DNA of 64,000 nt from Combretum micranthum (taxonomy: Eukaryota > Streptophyta > Magnoliopsida > Myrtales > Combretaceae): NCBI GenBank assembly GCA_024138025.1, contig JAMXBD010000397.1:930001-994000 (forward strand), given 5' to 3'. Both the position numbers and the translations under genes were made by a program. Of the stretch, positions 11,862 to 21,740 are shown piece by piece (the first letter of the stretch is position 1; every line of letters starts with the position of its first letter). The notes under the pieces are model-generated. The model was not told the origin of the DNA and searched no databases. It was given only the letters and a program-made list of their open reading frames with translations.

Positions 11862-13182
11862 TCAATAAATATATAGGCCAATAATATAAATATCAAATAA
11901 AAGCAAATAAGAGCTAGCAGGGTCTCTAGCTCTCTGGCCCCGGGCTCTGTCTGCTGCTGCCCCTCGGTGTGTGTCTCGCAGTGCTCCTGGGCTGGCTGTC
12001 TGAGTATGCTCTGAACTGAGCCTATCTGAGTGATGAGACTCAGATGAAGTCTGATAGGTCATGCCAGCCCCGTCTCTGGGCTAATGCAGCAGATGGCCGT
12101 CTTCAGCGCATCAAAGATAGTCTTTCTGAATTTCTTGTTCTTCTTTCTCTCCCTTTCTTGACTATCTCTGAGCTCCTGACTCTGACGCTTCAGCTCTTCA
12201 ACATCCAGCCTAAGCTGGTCCATACCGTATGCTGATGAAGCGCTGTAGGAGGAGGTGGAGCAGATGTAGATGGCATCTCAAATGGAACGTCTCCAGGAAA
12301 AATATCCTGGAACTCAACCTCCTCCAATACCGGTGGCTGTGCTGGCCTGGGGTTTTTCAGCAATCCCCAGCCTCTAAATGGTGCAGATGTGATCTCTTGC
12401 ATTCATACACCTCATCATCCTGTGGAGGCTCAAAAAGATTCATCCCCTTCAATAGCCGAGTGATGTAGCCTCCACAACCCACACCTCGGGTCCTCGTATC
12501 CTCAGCCTGCCGGTATATAAAATTTGCTACCTCCACCCCAGATCAATCCTGTAACCTCTAATAAGGCTAAACAGGTAGAACATATCAAATGTAGTCACCT
12601 TGCTGTGACTTGTCTTTTTGTTACTCAGGGTTGTGCAATAATGTGATGGAGGAGCTTGTGCTCAACGGCACTGAATGACGTGGCCAGCGATTTTGATGGG
12701 ACAAAGTGCTCATTTGATCCAGGACCAATAGGTGGGCCCAGTAAGCCTCCTGGTCATATCCTCTGGCCAACTGTTTGGCAAAGTCCGTTCTCTTCTTCAC
12801 TGTCATACAGTCCCATAAGGTGGCCTATCTGCTTCAATTTTACTTCCCGTATCTGTCCATAGGCCTGGAACTGGAAGGTGGACTCCTCACGGTCTGGAAT
12901 ATTTTTGACCGTGGACAAGAATTCTATCGTCAGATTCTTGTATGCAGGCTCCTGAAGGTCAAATAATCTCAGCCACGCTGGATCTTGAATAATCCTCGAA
13001 TTTTTCTACCATATCATACTGATCCAGCAAGCACCAGTCTAAATACTGGATGTTGATAAAGTCGTTCTTGACCAGCCTTCTCTTTCTATCCTTCGCATAT
13101 TGCTGACTGGACAGCAGATTTCGGGTCTCTGAACCCGATGTAGAAGCATCACCCGTTCTTGGTCTTTTTGTTTTGGGGCCAT
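11862..13182 (-). pseudogene. Athila extra 3' ORF (env-like position), frameshifted
   Basis: The frame starts at ATG 13182 (MAPK, then a basic KRPRTGDAS stretch after a frameshift). It can be followed leftwards with further frameshifts near 12975, 12785, 12725 and others. Recognisable blocks are DPAWLRLFDLQEP, LTIEFLSTV, FQAYGQIREVKLKQIGHLMG, then QLARGYDQEAYWAHLL and SNEHFVPSKSLATSF. These match the pattern of the protein carried after pol by Athila-group elements. A Pro-rich stretch (about 12270-12350) and a charged, probably coiled-coil segment (LRLDVEELKRQ, QERERKKNKK, near 12110-12230) follow. No signal peptide or clear fusion motif is visible, so a true envelope role is not supported. 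The protein's function is not established. Confidence 0.65.
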
Positions 13183-13200
13183 TCCTGCAAATAATTTGAA
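13183..13200 (-). promoter_or_regulatory. Candidate 3' splice site just before the Athila extra ORF
   Basis: On the minus strand AAATTATTTGCAG|GA is followed directly by ATG at 13182. TTTGCAG|G fits the plant acceptor consensus. A spliced subgenomic RNA would place this ATG first; the donor would lie far upstream and was not identified. Confidence 0.45.
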
Positions 13201-13224
13201 TTCAATTAGTATTAAGGAATGCAA

Positions 13225-13975
13225 AATTTCAATTAATTACTAATTTATGCCTATAACATGAGCTAAAACAGTTTTAAAACTAATAGGCATATAATTAGAA
13301 GCTATTGATCATGAACTTGTATGTACACTTGCAAAATAAAATCAAAGCTGGCAGCTTACGCTTGCCAGCTTAGAATTGAACGTTGGAATTTTCAAATTTT
13401 CAAACTGATATTTGTTCAAAAAATTTTTCTTTAAAGTTCCAAAACATTTTATACAGATTGTGTATCAAAATTGAGTACAAATTCAATTCCAAGTTCAATT
13501 CTAACAAATTTTAACACAATGCAAGTATTGGAGCTGCTAATCTAACAGTAAAACAATCTAATCCAACAGCTATAACTTCAATTGCAACAATCCCCAATTT
13601 CGAAATTTCGAACATCCTCCATCTCAAGAACCCTAATTTTACAATCTAACACATTTCATGGATCGACATAGCACAAATTGGAATAACCGAAATCCACTTT
13701 CAAAACATTAGCAATATCATCTCAGCAATCATTTTCATTATCAACCGAAAGCTATATCATGATAAAATTTCAAACCCATTTTGACAATTAATCTCAACAA
13801 TGCATACAGACGGATTTGAAATAAAACAACAAGTGTAAAGGATGATTACTTACTTGATATAGGGATTAAACACCACGAGATGATGACCAAGAGATAGAAA
13901 TTGTTGATTGAGAGTGATTGAGAGAATGTGAGAATGAGTGAATGAAAGAAAGAGAGAGATTCGTACCTGTTTTTA
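13225..13975 (-). other. Noncoding spacer of the Athila element
   Basis: This AT-rich stretch lies between pol and the extra ORF. Nothing recognisable was seen in it. Any intron for the extra ORF would span it. Confidence 0.5.
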
Positions 13976-14425
13976 AGCCTCTGCACAATGTACGCCGGCA
14001 TTTCTGCAATGTACGCCGGCGGCTTTAAGCCAGTGTAAGTGAAAAAATTACATACCGAGAGGTCAAAGCTGGCCGCTTATCGATTTACGCTGCCGGCCTA
14101 AACGGATACGCCGGCAGAAAGCTGGCGGCTTTGAAACCCAAATGCCGGCCGTCATCGGGAAATTTCAGAATTCAAGAAATCTGCAATATACGCCGGCCTT
14201 AAGCCGGCGGCCTTCACCTTCCCTTGCCAGCGTAAATCTTGTACTCCAACGCCGGCATATAAGCCGGCGGCCTAGACCTTCCCCAGCCGGCCTAAATCTT
14301 GTGTTTCATACGCTGGCACAAAGCCGGCGGCCTTCAACTCTCCACTGCCGGCCTCTTTTGCGGTGCTCACCTACTTCTTTACGCCGGCAGTAAGCCGGCG
14401 GCTTTGGGCCGGCCTTCCTTGTTTT
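13976..14425 (-). repeat. GCCGGC-rich degenerate tandem repeat, period about 60 bp
   Basis: AAGCCGGCGG recurs at 14201, 14261 and 14321, exactly 60 bp apart, then at 14392. Looser units with CGCCGGC and GCTGGCGG lie at 13990-14140. Each unit pairs an (A)CGCCGGC motif with AAGCCGGCGGC a few bases on, so single strands could fold. The same motifs fill part of both LTRs of this element (9790-10340, 21046-21590). The plus-strand frame through the units (14142-14393) is open only because 60 is a multiple of three. Confidence 0.8.
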
Positions 14426-14624
14426 CTCAGAGCTTGCTCAAGGCTGACAGCTCTGAGCCGGCCTTTAACCTTTTGAATTTTTTTTTTTTCACCTAGATAT
14501 CCTGCCACACTAATAGCTAAGTTAGTAAAAACAAACAAATAAAAAATTACTCTAAAATTAGACATGGGTTGCCTCCCAAGAAGCGCTTAGTTTAAAGTCG
14601 CTTAGCCCGACTTTCCTGACCTGA

Positions 14625-16165
14625 TCATGGTTCTTTAAGATTGATGACAGTAGTAGTACTGTCAAGATTTTCCCCCTCAAAATAATGCTTGAGCAGTTGC
14701 CCATTCACTTTAAAAGTTCGATCATCCTCAGTTTTTAATTCAACTGCTCCATATGGAAAAACTTTTGCTATCTCAAACGGTCCCGACCATCTTGACCGTA
14801 ATTTTCCAGGAAACAACTTCAAACGAGAATTGTAAAGTAAAACTTTTTGTCCAGGAAAGAATTCTCGTTTGATGATGTTCCTATCATGCCATTTCTTTGC
14901 TCGTTCCTTATAGATACGAGCGCTTTCAAATGCCTCATTTCTCCATTCTTCCAGTTGATTCAATTGGAGCAATCTCTGTTTACCTGCAGCTTTTTCATCA
15001 AAGTTAAGGAATTTTATAGCCCAAAATGCCTTGTGCTCAAGTTCTACAGGAAGATGACATGATTTACCAAAAACAAGCATGTATGGGGACATTCCAATAG
15101 GGGTTTTAAAAGCAGTTCTGTAAGCCCATAATGCATCATCTAATTTTGAAGACCAATCTTTTCTTGATGCATTAACTGTTTTTTCCAAAATTCTTTTTAT
15201 CTCCCTATTAGAAACTTCAACTTGCCCACTTGTTTGTGGATGATAGGGGGTAGTCACTTTATGTGTAACACCGTATTTTGCCAAAAGTTTTTCAAATTGC
15301 CTGTTACAAAAATGAGACCCCCCATCACTAATTATAGCTCTGGGCACACCAAATCTGGTAAAAATATTCTTTTTCAAAAATTTCAAAACTACTCGGGCAT
15401 CATTTGTTTGTAAAGCAACAGCCCCACCCATTTTGAAACATAATCAACTGCCACAAGTATGTATTTATTTGAAAAAGATGAGGGAAAAGGACCCATAAAG
15501 TCAATCCCCCAAACATCGAAAAGCTCAATTACCAGAATATTGTTTTGTGGTAATTCATGTCGTTTAGAAATGTTACCTGTCCTTTGACATTGAGCACATG
15601 ACATAATGAAATTCCTGCAGTCACGAAACAAGTTAGGCCAATAAAATCCAGATGACAATACTTTTGCTGCAGTCCTTTGAACACCAAAGTGTCCTCCTGC
15701 TTCCCTTGAATGACAGTGTTCTAAAATGCTAAGCTGATCAGATTCAGGCACACATCTTCTAATTATTTGGTCAGCACATTTTTTAAACAGATATGGTTCA
15801 TCCCAAAAATAGTATTTTACATCATGCAAAAACTTTTTCTTTTGAGGATATGATAAACCATATGGGATAATCTTACTAACCAAATAATTCACAATATCAG
15901 CATACCATGGCAAATCAAGAATCTCTACTGCATGCAACTGTTCATCAGGGAACTTCTCATTGATAGGAATGTCGAGACTATCAGATTCAAGTCTAGACAA
16001 ATGGTCAGCAATAACATTTTCAGTTCCCTTTTTATCTTTAATTTCAAGATCAAATTCTTGCAGTAGTAAAACCCATCTAATCAACCTAGGTTTTGCATCA
16101 GCTTTAGCAAACAAATACTTGAGAGCTGCATGGTCAGTGTATACTACAACTTTAGAACCTATCAA
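14625..16165 (-). pseudogene. pol: Athila integrase (with RNaseH end), one frameshift
   Basis: The first frame (16165-15389) starts in the RNaseH tail ([14 protein letters not shown]). It continues through the integrase zinc finger: His pair in [10 protein letters not shown], Cys pair in CAQCQ. The first catalytic Asp is in [12 protein letters not shown]. Near 15425 the frame shifts. The second frame (15431-14625) has the second Asp ([10 protein letters not shown]), the Glu ([11 protein letters not shown]), then [15 protein letters not shown] and the C-terminal block [18 protein letters not shown]. There is no chromodomain, as is usual for Athila. The protein would insert the cDNA into chromosomes. 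Confidence 0.93.
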
Positions 16166-17528
16166 TAAGGCCTAAATTTATCACATGCAAAGATAACAGC
16201 TAAAAGTTCTTTCTCAGTAGTAGCATAATTTCTCTGGGCCTCATTCAGTGTTCTACTTGCATAGTATATAACATGAAAGATCTTACCTCGTCTCTGACCA
16301 AGTACCGCTCCAACTGCAAAGTCGCTGGCATCACACATGAGTTCGAAAGGAAGCTCCCAGTCTGGCGCAATGATCACTGGTGTGGAAATGAGCTTTTCCT
16401 TTAATAAATTGAATGCCTGCATACATTTCTCATCAAAATTGAACACCGCATCTTTTTCCAGAAGATTGCAAAGAGGTCTCGAAATTTTGGAGAAGTCCTT
16501 GATGAATCGTCTGTAGAAGCCAGCATGTCCAAGAAAACTTCTGACTCCTTTAACAGTCGTGGGTGGTGGTAACTTCTCAATAATCTCCACTTTGGCTTTA
16601 TCCACTTCAATTCCTCTCGCAGAAATTTTGTGACCCAACACTATCCCTTCTCTAACCATGAAGTGGCATTTTTCCCAATTCAGGATCAGATTGGTATCTT
16701 TGCATCTTTGTAGAACCGAGGCTAAATTCTCAAGACATAGATCGAATGACTTTCCAAAGACTGAAAAATCATCCATGAAGATCTCGATAAAATTCTCAAG
16801 CATATCTGAGAATATAGCCATCATACACCTCTGAAATGTAGCAGGTGCATTGCAAAGTCCAAAAGGCATTCTCCTAAAAGCAAATGTGCCATAAGGACAA
16901 GTGAATGTTGTTTTCTCTTGATCATCGGGTGCAATAGAGATCTGATTGTATCCAGAATATCCATCAAGAAAACAGTAATAATCATGCCCTGCAAGTTTCT
17001 CCAACATCTGATCAATGAAGGGAAGTGGAAAGTGATCCTTTCGAGTGGCATCGTTCAACTTCCTGTAATCAATACAAACTCTCCACCCAGTCACAGTACG
17101 AGTAGGAATCAATTCATTTTGCTCATTCCTCACTACAGTCATACCTCCTTTCTTTGGCACTACTTGAACCGGACTAACCCATTTACTATCAGAGATAGGA
17201 TAGATGATACCTGCGTCAAGCAGCTTCAAAACTTCTTTCTTGACAACTTCTTTAAGTGTCGGGTTGAGTCTCCTTTGTGGTTGAACTGTAGGTTTACACT
17301 CGGCTTCCATAAGAATTTTGTGAGTGCAAATGTAGGGCTAATACCCTTGATATCAGCAATGGTCCATCCGATTGCTTCCTTGTGCTTTTTCAACACATCA
17401 ATCAACTGTTGTTCTTGTGTATCTGTCAATGCAGATGAAATGATAATTGGCAAAGTATCGCCAATTCCAAGAAAAGCATACTTCAGATGGTCAGGAAGTG
17501 GTTTTAGTTCCAAGGTTGGTGGCTGCAT
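16162..17528 (-). pseudogene. pol: Athila reverse transcriptase and RNaseH, frameshifted
   Basis: The N-terminal frame (17528-17226, MQPPTLELKPLPDHLKYAFL) covers the usual linker before RT. A frameshift near 17310 leads into the main RT frame (17310-16162). This carries VSPVQVVPKKGG, WRVCIDYRKLNDAT, FLDGYSGYNQI, FTCPYGTFAFRRMPFGLCNA and the catalytic FMDDFSVFG. RNaseH follows with FELMCDASDFAVGAVLGQ and TTEKELLAVIFA. A shift near 16165 passes the frame to the integrase fragment. Role: copying the genomic RNA into cDNA and degrading the RNA strand. Confidence 0.94.
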
Positions 17529-17797
17529 TAAAGATGGAACTTGCTTTGCTCATTTGTACCCAAAGATTCATAATATCTGGTTTTGATCATTGGTACTTCC
17601 ATTGTCTCATCTTCCTCTTCATCATCACTCCAATTGTCCACGTCTCTTAAGACAGACTCCATAGTCTCCACACCAGTTTGTTCCTCAAGTGACTCAGAAA
17701 CCAGCTCATCTATGGTATTGATAGTGTAACAGGCATTGGCATCATCAAATTTCTTCATTGCCTCATAGACATTGAAAGTAACCTGTTCGTCCATCAC
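17528..17797 (-). pseudogene. pol: Athila Pol linker between protease and RT
   Basis: An acidic stretch (WSDDEEEDETMEV) that begins with DEQVTFNVYEAMKKF, the segment normally continuous with the protease in Athila. One-base shifts at about 17797 and 17528 separate it from protease and from RT. No separate function is known. Confidence 0.7.
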
Positions 17798-18192
17798 CGT
17801 AATGTAAGTTGCCCTTGTTCCACATCAATCAGTGCTTTTCCTGTTGCAAGGAACGGTCTGCCCAAGATCATGGGAACTTCCCTATCTTCATCCATGTCAA
17901 GCACTACAAAATCCACAGGAAAAAAGAATTTGTCAACTTTTACTAGGACATTCTCTACAATACCCCTAGGGTATTTTACACTTCTATCAGCAAGTTGTAA
18001 AGTTACATGTGTATCTTTGCAATCTCCTAATCCTAGTTTTTGAAATATAGATGAAGGCATCAAGTTAATACTTGCACCAGAATCAATTAAAACTTTATCA
18101 AAATAGCAATCACCAATGGTGCAAGGAACAGTAAAACTTCCCTGATCTCGGAGCTTAGTGGGCAGACTGGTTGTTTGTTTCTGAAGGATCAT
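17794..18192 (-). pseudogene. pol: Athila aspartic protease
   Basis: The retroviral-type protease has the catalytic motif LIDSGASINLMPSSIF (near residues 36-51) and the flap/C-terminal motif PMILGRPFLATGKALID. The open frame begins at ATG 18192, but the upstream codons ECS preceding MILQ are in frame with it. Gag and protease were therefore one frame, later split by a one-base shift near 18195. It would cut the Gag-Pol precursor. Confidence 0.92.
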
Positions 18193-19861
18193 GGAACATT
18201 CCCAGTGAGTATCACATTTCCATCAATCTTCCTCTTGTTAGACAGCAATTCCTTGATGAATTTGGCATAGGAAGGCATTCCTTGAATTACTTCTAAGAAT
18301 GGAATGTTGATGTGCAGCTTTTTGAAAACATCCAGGAATTTTGAAAATTGCTCATCAAGCTTTTGTTGCTTTAATCTTCCTGGAAAAGGAACGGGAGGAA
18401 CATATGATTTCACCTCAGGTGGTTTTTGAATAGTTTCCTCCATCTTTCGTTTCCCTTTGTTGTTTTGTGGAATTTCCTCTTCATCTTTAGTAGTTTCCTC
18501 AACTGGAGCAATCTCCTTTCCACTTCTCAATGTGATTGCATTTACAGTCTTGGGATTCTCCTCCGTGTTGCTTGGTAAAGACCCGGATGGTCTATTACTC
18601 ACTTGCTGTGCAAGTTGATGGAGTTTCCCTTGCAAATCTTGAATGATTGCATTCTGATTGTTGAGTGAATTTGTTGTGGTAACAATGAAATCCCTCAGTA
18701 ATGCATCAGTGGATGTTTGAATTTGCTGTTGAGGTGGAGCATTTCTCACATATCCTTGTCCTTGAAAACCAGGTGGTGGCTTTAGAACATTGGCATCATT
18801 CCGATATGAAAGATTTGGATGATTTCGCATATTCGGATGATATGTGTTTCCAAAATTGCCTTTTTGGAAATTTCCCACATAATTGAGCTGCTCGTCATTT
18901 GAAGATGATCCATGTGGACACTCAAAAGAGGAGTGTGGTCCTGAGCAAATCTCACAACAAAACACTTGTTGTTTTTTATTGGAAGTATTTGTAGTTGTGA
19001 GTTTACTTACTTGAGTGATGAGAGTAGCCATTTGAGCTTTGAGTTGTGAGATATCTTCTTTATCTTCCAATGATGCTACTTTAGACCTTGTTCTTTCACA
19101 ACTCCAATTATGAGCAGCAGAAGCTAATTCTTCAATAATCTCACTAGCTTCCTCATATGTCTTCCCCATCAGTGATCCGCCCGATGTAGCATCTACTAAT
19201 GACCTTAAAGCTTCATCAAGACTGAGGTAGAAATTCTCAATTAGTAGATTATCGGGTAAACCATGGTGTGGACACTTTCTGACCGCCTCTTTGAATCTTT
19301 CCCAAGCATCATATAATGATTCTCCAGGGAATTTGGTGAAGTTGGAAATTTCATTTCTTAATCTGGCGGTTCTTGCTGGAGGGAAAAATCTCAAAAACTT
19401 CTTTGTCAGATCAGCCCATGTGGTGATTGAATCTGGAGGTTGGGAGTTGTACCATGCCAAAGCTTTATCCCTAAGAGAGAAAGGGAAAAGCTGAAGTCGG
19501 ATGACTTCGTTTCTTACACCATTGAGTTTGACAGTGTTGGTGTATTGAAGAAATTTAGCAATGTGTTCATCTGGCGTCTCATTTGGATATCCCCAAATTG
19601 ATGTGATTCAACCATTTGAATTAGGGACGGTTTAAGCTCAAAATTGTTTGCCTCCACAGTGGGCATTCGTATGGCGGGATCTTGAATTGTAGGCACCGTA
19701 TAGTCTCGAATTGCCCTTGGAGCAGCTGGTTGCAATTGGTTGTTGTTATCTTGATTTTCGGCCATTGCTCCTCTTCTTTGGTTCCTTCTTCTCTGTTGTC
19801 GCAGGGTTCTTTCGATTTCTGGATCTAAAGGTAGAATTTCAGCACTTCTACTTCTTCGCAT
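18189..19861 (-). pseudogene. gag: Athila Gag, one frameshift
   Basis: It starts at ATG 19861 (MRRSRSAEILPLDPEIERTL) with a basic N-terminus. A frameshift near 19590 interrupts it (after MVESHQFGD). It resumes as NETPDEHIAKFLQY and RLQLFPFSLRDKALAWYNS. The capsid-like block includes FPGESLYDAWERFKEAVRKC, and the zinc knuckle CEICSGPHSSFEC is of the CX2CX3HX4C type usual in Athila. An Asn/Gln-rich C-terminal half follows, and the LPVPFPGRL-like motif (YVPPVPFPGRLKQQK) sits near the end. Gag would build the virus-like particle and bind RNA. Confidence 0.93.
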
Positions 19862-19948
19862 ATAACCTGCAAAGAGAAAAGGAAAAATTTCAAACTAAAT
19901 TTAAACCTAAACTACTAGCAAAGCTGAAGTTAGTCTAATATTAATAAA

Positions 19949-19966
19949 TCCCCGGCAACGGCGCCA
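19949..19966 (-). other. Primer binding site of the Athila element (tRNA-Asp type)
   Basis: TGGCGCCGTTGCCGGGGA on the minus strand, 7 nt after the 5' LTR end. It is the well-known Athila-group primer site, complementary to the 3' end of plant tRNA-Asp. Confidence 0.92.
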
Positions 19967-19973
19967 GAAAACT

Positions 19974-21735
19974 TGATGTGCTGTGATAAGTATTGAATTT
20001 TAAAGCATATTTCTAGCAAGCGCACTAGGTCTTCTATTGTAATATAGCATGAATAAAGTGTCGATCCCACAAGGATTTACTAACTACTAGACAATTATCA
20101 ACTAATACTAATATCTAGGCAATTGATTTCTTAAATGATTAAGTTAAACTAATTATCTAATAATTATCTATATGAAATGCAATGAGCTTTTAAAGAGAGG
20201 GATATGATGAAAAGTGTGGGAAGGATAGAATCCACTTTAAACTATTGCTAATCAACTTGAACTCATGTTATAATGATAATTAGATTCATGAATATCATAA
20301 GAAATTATCAAGATTTAAAAACAAAGTTTGAAAACCTTTTAAACCACAAAACAATTCAATAACTTCCGTTAAAAATCATTAGTGGAATCAAAATTACAAT
20401 TATAAATCTCCCGATTCTATAATTGACTAATACTTTATATTAAAATCTCCTAATTCCTTAGTGAGAAATCAACATAAAACATTGCATTAATATTCATGGA
20501 TAATTTCTAAACTAGATTAAACTACGCCGCTTCCGCAATTGCAATTTAATCTTAATTTATGAATTCATGTGAACACTAATTTCCCTTCCGAGTTATTACA
20601 ACAAAACATGAAATAATCAGAATTCAATATGAATATTTCATGATTCTAAATATCTCATAACATAGATTCAAAAATCATCTTAGCATGTTTAAAGCTTCAT
20701 CAACTTCCCACAAAAAGAATTTAGCTACTCATGGATGATGATTCAACAATCAAATAAGAAATTGCAAATGATTTCATTATGATCAGAATATTCAAGTATA
20801 TGAATTGCATAAAAAGAATAAGATTAGAAATCACCAATTCAAAATACTAAAGCTTCACTTGCAAATCTTGTATAACTTCAAATCTCTTCAAAATCTCTTA
20901 TGAAATGCCTATTCTAAATATTCTAAAGCTACTTGTAGTACTAGATATTTGGTTGCTTGGATGATTCTGAGAATGAGGGGAAGACCCCCTATTTATAGGA
21001 AAAATTTCGTAAAAAACATTTAATGAGCTTTGCTGTTTCTCAATGTACGCCGGCCGTTATGGATCCTACGCCGGCGGCTTACAGGCGGCGTATCTTCAAA
21101 TTGTCCCTTGCGCAGGCAGTGCACTGGCAGCCTTCAATATCTGTTACAACGTAGGCCGCTTCAACGCCGGCGGCTTTGAACGTAGATCTAGCCGGCGTAT
21201 GTAGTCAGAAATGAAGCGTTGGGCAGATTTATAACGAACGCCGTCCCAAGGCCGGCGGCTTTGACACCGGCGTAGGCATTCCAACAGATGTGTTGCTTCA
21301 TTTTCCTTCAAGTGGATAGCTTCATGTCTCTTCAATTCTTCCATGTACGCTGCCTCAAGGCCGGCGGCTTTCATGCCGGCTTATAATGTAACTCTTCAAA
21401 GCTGGTGATTTTTCAGTTCTGGGCTGCCGGCCTTCATTTACGCTGGCTTCTTCATCTTCTACGCCGGCAGCTTTGAGGCGGCTTTGAATGTTGTTTTACT
21501 TGTGCTGGGCAAAGCTGGCTGTGCTGCAACGGCCTTGGATTTTACGCCATCTGAAAGCCGGTGACTTTCAATGCTGAATTGCCGGCCTTGACTTCAATTT
21601 TTCCTCTTTTCAATTCAAATTCACTTGTTTTGATTTCTTTATCCAAATTAGTCCTGAAACATAAAATTTAATCAAAACAAATATCTATTCTAGCTCAATT
21701 GATTATCAAGATTTGTATAAAATATAATCTTATCA
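19974..21735 (-). repeat. 5' LTR of the Athila element
   Basis: 1762 bp, starting TGATAAGATTATATTTTAT on the minus strand and ending CACAGCACATCA next to the primer site. It differs from the other LTR by scattered substitutions and small indels. Candidate promoter: CCTATAAATAGGGG on the minus strand near 20985-20998. Confidence 0.95.
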
Positions 21736-21740
21736 CATCA
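21736..21740. repeat. Target site duplication of the Athila element, right copy (CATCA)
   Basis: It matches 8713-8717 and is followed by TACCCT, the continuation of the E1 integrase sequence. Confidence 0.93.

Larger units (their letters stand above)
8718..21735 (-). mobile_element. Athila-type Ty3/gypsy retrotransposon, full length, inserted in E1 integrase
   Basis: The element is 13,018 bp with LTRs of 1767 and 1762 bp, duplication CATCA, a tRNA-Asp type primer site (19949-19966) and a GGGGGA-containing polypurine tract (10485-10499). The internal 9.5 kb encodes, on the minus strand, Gag, PR, RT-RNaseH, INT, a GC-rich repeat spacer and a further decayed ORF before the 3' LTR, the env-like position. 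Primer site, Gag (WERFKEAVRKCPHHG), protease (DSGASINLMP, ILGRPFLATG) and the extra ORF all fit Athila. At least seven frameshifts break gag-pol, so it is not autonomous now. The LTRs remain very alike, so insertion is fairly recent, later than E1. Confidence 0.95.

Noticed and set aside
12190..13224. True retroviral-type envelope protein in the Athila element
   Set aside because: Position fits, but no signal peptide, transmembrane segment or cleavage motif is visible; the blocks fit the Athila extra-ORF family of unknown function.
14142..14393. Plus-strand 83-codon frame with a 20-residue repeat
   Set aside because: The repeat comes from the 60-bp GCCGGC tandem; the frame stays open because the period is a multiple of three. 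It lies antisense to the Athila element.
13976..14425. Regularly spaced GC-rich repeats as a CRISPR array
   Set aside because: Units are degenerate, the intervals between motifs are themselves repeated, and the sequence lies inside a plant retrotransposon.
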